A stretch of 64,000 bases of DNA from Paraspadella gotoi (Eukaryota > Chaetognatha), in assembly GCA_051294375.1 (NCBI GenBank), contig CM119263.1:6296932-6360931 (forward strand), written 5' to 3'. Positions 48,419 to 59,523 of this stretch are shown piece by piece; position 1 is the first letter of the stretch, and the number at the start of each line of letters is the position of its first letter. A model generated the notes under the pieces. The model did not search any database. It had not been told where the DNA came from and worked only from the letters and a program-made list of their open reading frames with translations. Both the position numbers and the translations under genes were made by a program.

Positions 48419-49865
48419 TTATAAAGGGTCTGAAAGAGTCAGACATCTCTGCCAACCCAAGCTTTCCACGAATCTGTTGATCTTCCGCCAAATTCCCTCC
48501 TCTTCCTCGCTTCGCTCTTCCCCCTTGGAGAACCAACTCTCAAAAGTCTTCCACACTGGACTCCGCAGCAGCGACGCTGGGTTCGCAGCGCCGCGCAGGA
48601 TGTCGCGGAAGAGGACGACCACGACGTCGGTGCACATGGCGCTAATCTCAAAGTGGGCGACGTTGTAGTCGCGGGCGAGGGCGCGGCGGTCGGCCGGCGT
48701 CACCGCCACCCGTGACGGCGCCTTGTCCAGCTTATTGGCGACGATGATGATGGGAACGTGCTGGAGTTTACGACGGCGAACTTGGGAGAAGAATTGGTGG
48801 AGCCACTCGAAGGAGACGCGGTCGACGATGGAGTAGACGAGGATGAAGCTGGAGCGAAATGAATGATGGAGCTCGATGAAAATGCAAAATGAGTGAAGAA
48901 TTTAAGTGAAACGTTGAAAAATGGAGCAGAATAATATTTAATTTACAAATAAAAGGATGAATATGATATAATTGATATAAATCAAGGATTAGGATGTTAA
49001 AATAAAAAAGAAAACGAAACAGAAGAAAGCGCCGACGATGACGAAATAAAGAAATAAGTAAAGGTAAGTAAGCTCCTCACCCGTCCGTCTTCCTCAGCTT
49101 CCGCTCATCGACAAAAAACAAAGGATTGCCGCTGTAGCCAACCTCGTCTAAAATGATGGTGTAGCTCCGCCCCTCCACCCGGAATCCCTCCACGCAGACC
49201 GTCTGTCGGAGCGACCTCGTGCGGCTGGTGACGAACCCTCCCAGCGCCATCTGCATGAGAATGGCCGATTTGCCGACGCAACTGTCTCCCAAGACGAAAA
49301 ACTGCCGCCGAATTTCCCTGAGGCCGGGCGGGGGTTCGGAGGGCGGAGCCTCGACCGAGTCAGACACGCAGAGTTCCGTGAGGTCGATCTTTTCGAAGGA
49401 ATCGTCGTCGACGAAGAGTTTGGTCAGATCCTCGTCCTCCTTCGCTTCTCTCGCTTTCTCAGGTTTCCCGCTTCTAATCTCCCTCCTCTCCACCTTTCCT
49501 TCCTCCCTCCCCTCCTCCTCCTCCACCACCACCGACTCGGACACATTGCGGCTCTGCGGCGGCGACGCGTTCGGCGACGACGACGTCGACGTCGATCCCG
49601 ATCGGATGCGCTGCTGCAGATCCGGGCGGAACGCGTTGATGTTTGACATGCAGAAATCGCAGATGCTCCCGGGGAGGATCACCCGGAAACAGATCTGGCA
49701 CGGGCTGCAGACGCAGCGGGCGTCGGCCGACGCGGAGGGCGGCAGTGCCGGCGGCTGCGGGATGCAGGCGCAGGTGCGGCAGTCGCAGCGTTCCAAGCGC
49801 GACGCGCAGTCTCTGTGGTGAGCCACTTTCCGACAGGAGGGGGAACGGCGGGGCGGCGGAAACAT
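48419..49865 (-). CDS. Divergent Ras-like small GTPase with Cys-rich N-terminal extension
   Basis: Exons: 49865-49081 and 48849-48419. The N-terminal 80 residues hold paired Cys (CDCRTCAC, CVCSPCQICF, CDFCMSN), suggesting metal binding; an acidic/Ser-rich linker follows. The G domain has GDSCVGKSAI (P-loop), LDEVGYSG in place of the usual DTAGQE, VYSIVDRVSFE, IVANKLDK (the NKxD base-recognition motif) and EISAM (the SAK motif). There is no C-terminal CAAX box; the C-terminus is acidic then hydrophobic. Across the intron the frame slips by one: removing one T from CCTTCG (48838-48842) would give the family FILVYSI string, so a one-base insertion is likely. The missing switch II Gln and the lack of a Thr in a clear switch I suggest altered or no GTP hydrolysis. 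Confidence 0.72.
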
Positions 49866-50376
49866 TGTTTGTGGAAGATTACGTAAGTTTACTTATTACC
49901 CTTTTTTTGGGTGCACGAAGAGTGCAAGAGGTGCAAAAGAGATTTTTTTTCGTATTATTCTAAAGTAAAACGTTTGCGGAATGTGGATTTCAAAAACTTT
50001 TGAGCCCCGAGAGATATCCTCGAAAATATTATTTCATTGAAATAATTTTTTTCAAGTTTTGTAAAATTGGATTTTGCGTTTTTGTTTCGAAACAAAAAAA
50101 TAAAGTTTCACAAACTTTTCGAAACTTGTAATCGAAAAAAATGTTGATGTTATGATTGCGAAGCGGTTTTTTGTTTTCTCCTTGTGAGATTCGCTTTATT
50201 CCTCCTGGATTTTTTGATAGTCGAAAATGTTGTCGCCAGTCAACATGTCACAACTTGGGGCTTGTGATTCAATTAAGTGCTTTTCGCGGGGAAATCGGGT
50301 AAAATGCTGAGTAACGTCTGGACGCCGCGATGAGATTTAAGAGAATCACAAAGGTGAGAGGACAAAGGTGAAGAGT

Positions 50377-50418
<42 letters not shown>

Positions 50419-51374
50419 TCACCATTAATAGTGAATAAGTTATTTTATACATAGCAACAAAAAACAAAATCATAAAATAACATATCATAAAATAGAAATA
50501 CCAAGTATTCAAAATAATCGTTAAGTGAGTTATAAAAATAAAAATAAAAATTGACACAGTCACATGAGGTTTTCCCCAGGCATCGTAAGAAACGAATGCA
50601 TCGACTGAAATGGCGTGGTCGTAGTAATTGTCGTCGTCGTGGACCATGGTCACTGGTCAGTCGCAGTTTCGGCTCACGATTGGTCAGTTTGTATCGGGTA
50701 AGTGATCGTCGCTTTCTTATTGGTGAAACTACCATGAGTTTTTTTTTTGTTTACCAATGGGTGTGGCCAATGGCCATTCAGTGTTTTTTATAGCGGGAAA
50801 ACACATCGTTTTGACTCGAACTATTTCAATGAACGATGAAGAAGAATACAAAGGAATCCTATTTCTTTGATGAGTAAACCGTATGTTGATGACCCGTACG
50901 TTGCTAAAAGACCCGTATGTTAAAGAGATGCCCGCATGAGATGCTTAGTCAAAGATCGTCTCTGTTCATTGGGGTTTGTTTGAGATTTTAATATTCAGTT
51001 AATACGTTTATAGTAGCTAACATTTTGTAAAATAAGTAACTCGAGTCTTGTAGCTAAGTTTGTTGTAAATTGATTGACTAGGCCTTTCGCTAATATTTTC
51101 AAAATAATAGACAGAAAATTTTATCGATAAGGGAACTTTTATTTTATTAATTTTTTTTATACGTAGAAACTAGAAATATTATTAGAAACCTATTTTCAAA
51201 TCTAGTTCGAACAATGAATAGACGCAAAAAAAAAAAAGACTGATATTGAATTTCCAATTTAGAATTTGTTTGAGAAACAATATCTCTTGTAGCACTTAAC
51301 ATATTTATTATAAGCCTTACCCAATTAAAATCACGAGAAAAAAAAACTACAACGCCGCATAAAAAAAAAAAACT
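49866..51374. other. Intergenic between the GTPase and chitinase genes
   Basis: AT-rich DNA with a GA microsatellite at 50381-50416. A moderately GC-rich patch at 50550-50800 has no supported exon. The chitinase 3' flank is at the right end. Nothing else is recognised. Confidence 0.4.
50381..50416. repeat. (GA)n microsatellite
   Basis: Uninterrupted GA dinucleotides. Confidence 0.92.
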
Positions 51375-53026
51375 TCATTTAGAGGAACAAGTATGATAGT
51401 TAACTGTGTCACAAACTCCTGCCTGTTCGTTGTAGGAGGTTCCATTGGGACACGGCCTGGATATAAATGATCCGTTAATGCACTGACGATATTGTTTGCA
51501 ATTGCCTTCATCCTTGAAAATGGCTCCGTTTGGAGAGCATGGGTTGCTACTGCTGCTGCTGGAACTACCAGTTGAACTGCCCGTTGAACACAGTTGGATC
51601 CGCCAGTGGATCCGCCAGTGGATCCGCCAGTGGAACCGCCTGTGGAACCGCCAGTGGATCCGCCAGTGGAACCGGCCAGTGAGCCGCCAGTTGACCCGCC
51701 TGTAGAACCGCCCGTTGAACTTCCCACGGAACTGGCGCCCGTAGCTGCTCCGCTCGAACTTACGGCGAGTTCCTCTTTGACGAACTTGATGAGAGGATAC
51801 TTGCCCTCTCCGCAGGATCCACCGGTGAAGTCGTCGAGATCGAGAGCCCAGATCATTCCGCCGGCCAGTCCCTCGTCACGAAGTAGCTTGACTTTTGACC
51901 GTAGAGTCTGCTTGTTGTCGTAGCTGACCCACTGATCGCCCTTGTGCGCGAACATGCAATCCTGCACCGGGTCGTGTTCCGGCGTCCATCCTTCCTTCTT
52001 AACGAGGTCGCAGATCTCGTAGTAGGAGAGAAACCCGGCTTCCCTCGTGAATTCCCCGGCTTTTCCGGCGGAGCTGATGCCCTCCATCTTGGCCGGCGCG
52101 AAGACTCCGGTCTGCGATGGATCGGACAGCGTGAACGTCCGGCCATAGGTTGGCAGCCCCAAGACGAGCCTGGACGGATGGCAGCCTTGGGACTTGAAGT
52201 TTTCGACGGCCCACTGGACGTTGAGAGTGCCGCGTTCCTCGTCTTCGTCGGGGTGCTTCTTCAAGGGGGCGTTGTGGCCGGTGATCTTCTCCCAGGCGCC
52301 GTGGAGATCGTAGGTCATCAGCAGCACGAAGTCTAATTTCTCGCAGAGCTCCGGCAGGACGTAGCCGTCGTCGACGCGCCGCTTTCCGACGCCCACCGCC
52401 GCCGTTAACATGTGCCTGAATGGGTCGAGCGCCCTGCGAATCTCGTCGATGAGAAGTATGAAGTTTTTCTTGTCCTCGGGAGCGCTGTTGCGATCAACGG
52501 CGCCGGGATATTCCCAGTCGAGATCAAATCCGTCGAATCCGTATCTCTCCATCACGTCGCGCGTCGATTCAGCGAACCGACTCCGCGACGCATCCGTCTT
52601 GGCGATACGATGGAAGAGTTCGTTGGGGTGGTTCCATCCCCCGACGGAGAGCAATATCTTGAGTTTCGGGTTCGTCTTCTTCAGATCCATAATTCGCCCG
52701 TACATCTCTTTGTCGTTGTACTCGTAAGTGCCGAGACTGAGATCCTCTTGCACGTACGCGAAGGCAAAGTTTATGTGCGTGCACAGGTTTGCGTCCACGT
52801 TTTCGGGGACGAACTTTTGCGGGTTAGGACGGTACTGAGCCCAGCTGGTGTAGTAGCACCATAGCACCCGCTCTTGTGGCTGGGTCGGCTGCTTGGGGTA
52901 GCGGGTGAGAAAGGCGACTTTGGAAGAGAAGTAGGCGGAGAGGAATCCGACGCCGCCAGTGGGGCCGGCGATGGCGGGCGAGAGGGCGCCGGTCGCGAAG
53001 AAGGCGACGAAGAGGAGAAAATACAT
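51375..53026 (-). CDS. Secreted GH18 chitinase with CBM14 domain, frame-shifted in the linker
   Basis: Hydrolyses chitin outside the cell, in cuticle or gut lining. Start ATG at 53026 opens a signal peptide (MYFLLFVAFFATGALS). The GH18 barrel shows WCYYTSW, KILLSVGGWN, the catalytic FDGFDLDWEYP with its Asp and Glu, MTYDLHGAW, and MIWALDLDDFTG. A linker of STGG repeats follows. The frame used to this point then runs into unrelated sequence, but the neighbouring frame from about 51590 to the TGA at 51377-51375 encodes a Ser-rich linker and a complete six-Cys peritrophin-A domain (NPCSPNGAIF, CKQYRQCINGSF, RPCPNGT, GVCD, HTCSSK). One base is missing (or two extra) at about 51585-51600, most likely an assembly error in the repeat. 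The intact product would be about 550 aa with GH18, linker and CBM14, the standard arthropod-type arrangement. No introns interrupt the coding part. Confidence 0.93.
51597..51725 (-). repeat. 12-bp minisatellite coding the STGG linker of the chitinase
   Basis: About ten copies of a CGCCAGTGGATC-like 12-mer on the + strand, each coding Gly-Ser-Thr-Gly on the - strand. Coding minisatellites of this kind vary in length and are error-prone in assembly; the frame break lies at its edge. Confidence 0.9.
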
Positions 53027-53833
53027 CTTAGAAACGAGAGCGACTGTTGAATTAAGAATAGAGAGTGTTGGAGCGATCGTGAGAGCGATCGCGATGTTCC
53101 GATAGAGAATGAGAGGCTCGAGCGAGAGAGAGACCTTTTTTGTATTCGGGATCGGGAGCTGAATTTCGGGGGGGCGGGGAGGTCGAGGCGACCAAACTGG
53201 ATAAACGACGTCGTCATCGCTGTCGTCGTTCTCGATTAAAGGAATCTGTCTTCAAGGATGGGAAGAATGTAAAGGCAGCAATTTCGAGAGCAACGAAGAC
53301 CGCGTAAAAAACAAGCTTTTGATGTGGCTTTTTTTTTGCCAAAAATAATTAATTTAATTAAAACAATTGTCCATAAAAATATTTTTTTGAAAATTTTCTC
53401 TTCAAAGAAAAAAAAACGCACTGGCCGGATTACAGAAAATATACATTGGTAAGTATAAAAGGGTCTTATCGGGATGCACTCTGGCTGAGACGCATCTCGC
53501 ATCGATCGCCGAATTGGATGCGTGACTGTGACCGATTACGTAGTAGCATCGTTCTAAATTGCCCAAAACCTGTCGTGCAAAACGACCCTTAAAGCGGACG
53601 ACAACAACGACGAGGATCACAACGAAGGGGTGAACAATTGGGGTCACTTTTCGTGGTCAAGTTCCGAATCAAAGTCGAGTTTTCTATGCAGAGAAAACGG
53701 ACAGAATTTTTTTGACTTTTCAGGCTAATTTTTATCAAGCTTTAATGCAATAATGAATGAATAGCTTAACGAATAAATAAATATTTTGATCGAATCAATC
53801 AAATTGTCAATTCATATCGTTGACTCGTCTCAC
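53027..53833. other. Chitinase upstream region
   Basis: The - strand sequence just before the ATG is GA/CT-rich and may be the 5' UTR, perhaps with a splice acceptor (TTTCTAAG) next to the ATG. A TATAAAAG at 53455-53462 is in + orientation and has no recognised + strand gene after it. Confidence 0.35.
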
Positions 53834-54643
53834 CTGTAATCCGTTTGCCTCGTAAAGTCTTTTCCGGCGATAACGCCATTGGTTTCCATGACGACGTCTT
53901 TTCCGACGCCGGATTCGTCGGAGTCGCCGTTCGGGCGCCGGGCGACGTTGCGGGCGAGCCTCTCGTGCGCTCTGTCCGTCACTAAGAATCGGACGTCATC
54001 GCCCGCCCCCTGTGCCGCCGGCTTCCAAGGCCACTGGGGTGGCATCTGCGACCCTGAAGGAGGTGGGTATGTAAATATATATTTTGTATATTAGTGTGAC
54101 AAAATTACAAAAACGTATTTAACTTCTTTTCTACAAAAAAATTTCTGGGGGAAATAAGAATGGTTATATTTTGATTACGATAATTAAGAGGTAATGAAAA
54201 TTCACTTATAAATCCCTCTACGATTACGAATTGCTTAAAATTTTATACTCTTTAAGATAATTACTTATTACTAAAAAAAAAATAAACAGCTAATTATTAA
54301 TTAGTTTTTAATAATTAAATTGTTTTGAAGAACCGACCGACTAAAAAACCCACCGGCGTTCAACTTGACGCAACCGTCTCCCTTTTTCACGTTTAGCGTC
54401 CCGGCGGCGCCGCTGTTTCCGCCGCCGCCGGCGTTGGCGGGCATAGTCCAGGGACGCCACGTGCGCCAGGGACGGTAAACGGTGTTCATGGCGTGGGACG
54501 TGGAGTGACGCGGCATCTGACCCAAAGTCGGTTGACCCGGCGACGCTGGATCCGGCGAAGACGATCGTCGGCACCGCGGCGGCGCCACGCGGCGCGGAGG
54601 AGGAAGAAACGGGTACCAACAAGAACAGGTAGTGGCATTGAAC
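53834..54643 (-). CDS. Two phase-compatible exons of an unidentified gene
   Basis: Exon 54643-54354 (acceptor TCCGTCAG, donor G|GTGGGT) and exon 54053-53834 (acceptor CTCCTTCAG, donor CAG|GTGAGA) join in phase and read about 170 residues without a stop. The peptide starts FNATTCSCWYPFLPPP, has a Gly/Asn run and continues MPPQWPWKPAAQGAG, then RAHERLARNVARR. A sequon followed closely by a CxC motif recalls the end of cystine-knot growth factors, but that is weak. Exons upstream and downstream were not found; the gene lies on the same strand as the chitinase and could end before it. Confidence 0.4.
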
Positions 54644-54718
54644 CTGACGGACTTGTCGAGGAAAAGGAGGGGAGTAATTGTGAAGAGTAGATGAGGGGTG
54701 AAGAGAAGGAGAAGGAAT

Positions 54719-54719
<1 letters not shown>

Positions 54720-54757
<38 letters not shown>

Positions 54758-54839
54758 ATCTCTTCTCTCTCTCTCTTCTCTCTCTCTCTCTCTCTTCCTC
54801 TCTCTCTCTCTCATCTCTCTCTCTCTCTCTCTCTCTCTC
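54720..54839. repeat. (CT)n microsatellite, interrupted
   Basis: CT dinucleotides with scattered interruptions (TATC, TTC, CTTCC). Confidence 0.93.
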
Positions 54840-55555
54840 GTAAGGAACAAAGAAAATACGTTCTCTCTGACGTGGGAATCAGGCAGTCACAAACAGGCGA
54901 AGATCTCAGGCGGAGTATTAGATTAAAATTTGTGAGTGAAAATCCGAGGACGACGCTGCCTCGGCCGCTGCCGCTACCGCTGACATCGTAATTTTTCATT
55001 CCAGCCCAATTTTCTTCCTTTTTTTCCTTTTTTTTTTAGTTTAAGTCTTTTGTTTTGGTTCTTCGTCTTCCTCAATTTGTTTTCTTCATTTTCTATATTC
55101 TCTCTTTAATCTTCTTCTCTTGTCCTCATCCGAACTTATTTATTTTCCGATTCGTCTTTCCGTCTTTATTGTCGTCGTCGTTGTACTAACTTTTCTTGTT
55201 CCAAGTATCATTGTTTATCGTTTTTCTCATTGTTTTCTTAATGTTCTAATGTTTCTTCTTCTTTTTTTGCCTTTGCCAACTCTCTTTCGGTCTCCTTCTT
55301 TTTCTTCTTTTCTCTCCTTCTTCTCCTTTTCCTTCTTCTTCTTCTTTACTCAGGTCTTGGTTCTCTTCCTCCTAATTGGTTTCTCGCCAATAGTAGTGTT
55401 TTTCCATCAATCTTTCCCGCCAAACGCCGACCACTTCTTGTCTGTCACTCGCAGATCAGCCACTTCCCAGACAAACTTCACCCAACTTTCGCACTTTCAC
55501 TCAACTCGAGCTTTTCTACGAAAGATAATTTCAGATTCACAAGCCTGCCTGCCTG

Positions 55556-55658
<103 letters not shown>

Positions 55659-56133
55659 CTATTTCTCTATTTTTTTTCCCTTCGTTTCCTACTTTCTGAT
55701 TATTCCCCCCCCCCTCCCCCCTCGCGTCTTCATTTCCCACTCCCCCCCAACTCCCCCCCACGCCATCCGGATTCCATTCCTGCTCAGAGATTCGATCTCT
55801 TAATTACTTTCTCCTCCCGCCGCCTCGTTCACTCGCTCGCGGTAATTAACCGCTCGTATCAACTTTCCCCACCCGATCCTCACCCACCCCATCTGTCCAT
55901 CCACTTACCCTCCCCTCCCGTCCAAATAGGAACTAACCTTGGTTTGGGCGTGTCTCCTCTGCCGCTATCGGTTCAAGTTTTCTTCCACGGTGACGCCTTT
56001 AAATTCCATCGCCATCGTCACAATAGTTTTCTTTATCGCTCACTGTGTGTGTCTCTCTCTCTCTTTCTCAGTCCCAGGTTTACGGTTAAGTTTCTCTTTT
56101 CTATCTGTCTCGATCTCGCGCGCTCTTCGTTCG

Positions 56134-56164
<31 letters not shown>

Positions 56165-57726
56165 GCTCTGGCGTATTCCCCCGAGCAAAAACTATTCTCT
56201 GCGGAAAGATAAAAAAAATGAAAAAAATCCCGTCGTTTTGAATTTCGTCGACAAAAGTTGTTGCGCCGAAAATTTCATAAATTATGATCGACGAACGTAA
56301 AAAACGTCGGATCTAAACGCAAGCCCCATAGAAGGCCCCAACGCCGCGGCGGAGTCCCCCGACAGTTTTAAGTTTCAAGTCGCGACCCCAGGAAAAAAAA
56401 CAAACCGTAAAAAAAAATCGTAATTCCGCCAGAAAAGAAGAAAAAATTAATTCAAACTCTTTTCAAAATAATCGCGTAAAAATCGTCAAAACATTTCTAA
56501 GAAAGAAAAACTTATGTTAGTTTGAGCGGCGAATTTACAAAATTTCGTAAGCAAAACTAATCGCCTCTCTCTCTCTCTCTCTCTCTCTTCCTCTCCATCA
56601 TCACCTCCTCCTCGTCTCTCTCATCCTCCGTCTCTCTCGTCTCTGAGTCATATACTCCAGCTCTCTCCGAAACGCAGCCGAGACCGGAGCGGCGCGCGCG
56701 GGCTGCCGGATCGACTCACTTCTCGCTTCCGGATGCTATTCTTCCAGCACGGGGCGGAGATTTCCTCTTCCTCGCGGAGCGGCTACTCCGGGTGCGAGAA
56801 GTCACGAAAGAAGCGATGCGGGAGCCGGGATAGTCTCTCGTGCTTCTTCTCGTCTCTATTTCTCGTCACTCTCTCTTGCTCTTGCGCCTCTCTCTTCTAT
56901 CTTTGTTTTTCTTTTAATGTATTATTTTGTCCATTCCCTCTCTCTTTGAAATTTCTCATCAAATTTATTATATTTAAACTTGATAATTTTTTTTTAAATA
57001 ACTAATTTTGAAGAAAGCCAATAACTAACTTTAATAACGACACTCCTTTTAGGGATTAGCAGTATTGCAAGTATTTTAAAAAACGAATTTTTTTTCTCAT
57101 ATATGGCCGAAAAATAATAATGAATTTGGAGTAAAAAATAAGGCTCTTGAAATAATCACCAGCCCTGAAAACAAACAAAAAAAACAAATAAATCCAAGCG
57201 AATCCAATACAACAATATATTCTAAATTAGAAAAAATGTTTTCAAAAAAAAACAAAATTTTTTGACATTGTGTTAAAAAGAATATTTTTATTAATTTCAG
57301 AAGTTAAAAAAGTAACTAGGAATTAAAAAAATATGAAGTCTAAATCCAACTTTGTAGAGCTGACAATAGGCTAAATTTGCATACTATGTTTTATTTTTTA
57401 AAGTTACCTAAGTTTTAATTGATTGTGAATTTTGTGACATAAGTATTAAAAAGGGGGTAAAGATAATCAATAAGTTGATGCTCAATATTCAAAGACCTCA
57501 TTGGGGCCGAGAAAGATAAGTACTTAAAGACATTTTCGAATTGAGTAAAAATTGATGTCAGAATATGCCACATGTCGGGTTACCAAAAATGAGCCACAAT
57601 TAAAGTCTCTATGGTAAAGGTACTTCAGAGATATCTCCCACCTTAATTACAGGAAATACAAAAATAAAAAAATTTAGACTGTTATTTATTAAACTGTAGT
57701 ATAAATGGTTTGATTAATTAATTAAA

Positions 57727-57734
57727 GTAGTAGT

Positions 57735-57770
<36 letters not shown>
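57727..57770. repeat. (TAG)n microsatellite
   Basis: About 14 TAG units. Confidence 0.93.
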
Positions 57771-58783
57771 CTTAGGATTCCAGAGCAAATGTTTTTGCCA
57801 CGGGCTTGTTTCAACTTATGCTACACTCCTGGTATATAGCCTTAGGCGACCTCTCAAAACAGTACGGCACTAAGGGAGCTTTCTGAGACAGAAGAAGACA
57901 ACCTTAAAAACTGGTGCTTGACTTTTTTTTGGAAAAACTTGATATTTAGTCAATTGAATTAAAATTTAAATAATAGGAGAAATTTAATCTGGGCTTTTAA
58001 AAGTAAGAAAAAATATTTTAAAATTGACATTTCAAATGTTTAAATATGGGCTAATGCGAAAATTGAAAATAAAGAAAAAAATATTAAAAAATATTCCAGC
58101 ATGCATGCTCGAATTTTTATTCTACTTGATTCTATAAATTTTTCTACTCTTTACTCCTCATACGTCCCTCCTATCGCGTAACCAAAAATGCAAATAAATG
58201 ATATTATCATCCTCATTTCGAATTATTTTTATCTTATCATATTTTCAATTTGTTTTCAGGCATATTTAATAATTATTGTTAGATGTTATATCTTTTTATT
58301 AATATTATTATTTTAAAGCTCAAAATCTGTAATATTAAAAAAATTGTTGACTAATTTTTAAATTTTTTTTCCCTTCTTTCTTTTCTTTCTCTTCTCCGTT
58401 CTGTTCTGTCTTTCTTTTTTTTTCTTTCTTTTTTTTGACATAGTGAAATGACACCTAGCCAATAGATGTAATACTTCAAAAAGGCCTTATCTCTTTAAAA
58501 GCAGACTCGCGATACACGCGACCTATGATCGTCCGCTCCGGACGCGCAACGAGAAGAGCCTCGCGTGACGAGGGTAGAGCAGAGAGAAGAGAGTAAAGTC
58601 ACGCTGCAGCTACGATCGGATCGACTTTGCAGCCGCGCAGGATCCGGGAGATAAGGAGAAGGAAAGAGGAAGAGGAGTAAAGAAATAGCCGAGCGCAAAA
58701 AGTTCGAAGGCAGGGAGAAGCCGATCGCGGCCCGCGCCGGCTGCTTCCGGAGCTGCGCTGTTTCGAGGCTTCTGAGTAAGCCA

Positions 58784-58785
58784 TG

Positions 58786-58875
<90 letters not shown>
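58784..58875. repeat. (CT)n microsatellite, interrupted
   Basis: Several CT arrays separated by single-base interruptions. Confidence 0.93.
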
Positions 58876-59034
58876 CTCACTCCGTCTGAATTCGATAAAG
58901 TTTCGTGTTTTTTAGATTTCATGCTTCCCTGTTCTTCCCTCTCTTTCCAAGGCGAAGGTTTTCCTCCTTCCCCACATTTCTTTTAAAAACATTAAATCTA
59001 AGACGAAGAAGCGAAAGTAAGAACCGTTCCCATG

Positions 59035-59143
<109 letters not shown>

Positions 59144-59290
59144 CAATCGTGTCGAATCTTTCTCTGAATTTTATTTCCTTTCATGAAAGGGCAAAGGAGG
59201 GAAAGGAGAGAAAAGGGCGATTCCCTCCCCTCACCCATTCCATATAATTTGGGCCCTGAATATGAATGAACGAATCGAAGGGCGGTCGGT

Positions 59291-59304
59291 TCTCTCTCTC
59301 TCCA

Positions 59305-59346
<42 letters not shown>

Positions 59347-59378
59347 TCTTCGCCTCTCTCTCTCTCTCTCTCTCTTCT

Positions 59379-59415
<37 letters not shown>

Positions 59416-59523
59416 CTCTGCTCTCGCTCTTTTCGCTCTCTCTCATCTCTCTCCTTCCTCGTCCCTCTCTCCTCGATTCTCCTCTCTCCATCCATCTCAC
59501 CTTCGTCTCTCTCTCTCTCTCCC
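59291..59523. repeat. CT-rich compound repeat
   Basis: CT arrays interrupted by TTC, GCT and CCT units, grading into CT-rich sequence. Confidence 0.9.

Noticed and set aside
53455-53462. TATAAAAG as a + strand promoter
   Set aside because: No + strand coding sequence follows beyond a 22-codon ORF, so a lone TATA match is not evidence of a gene.
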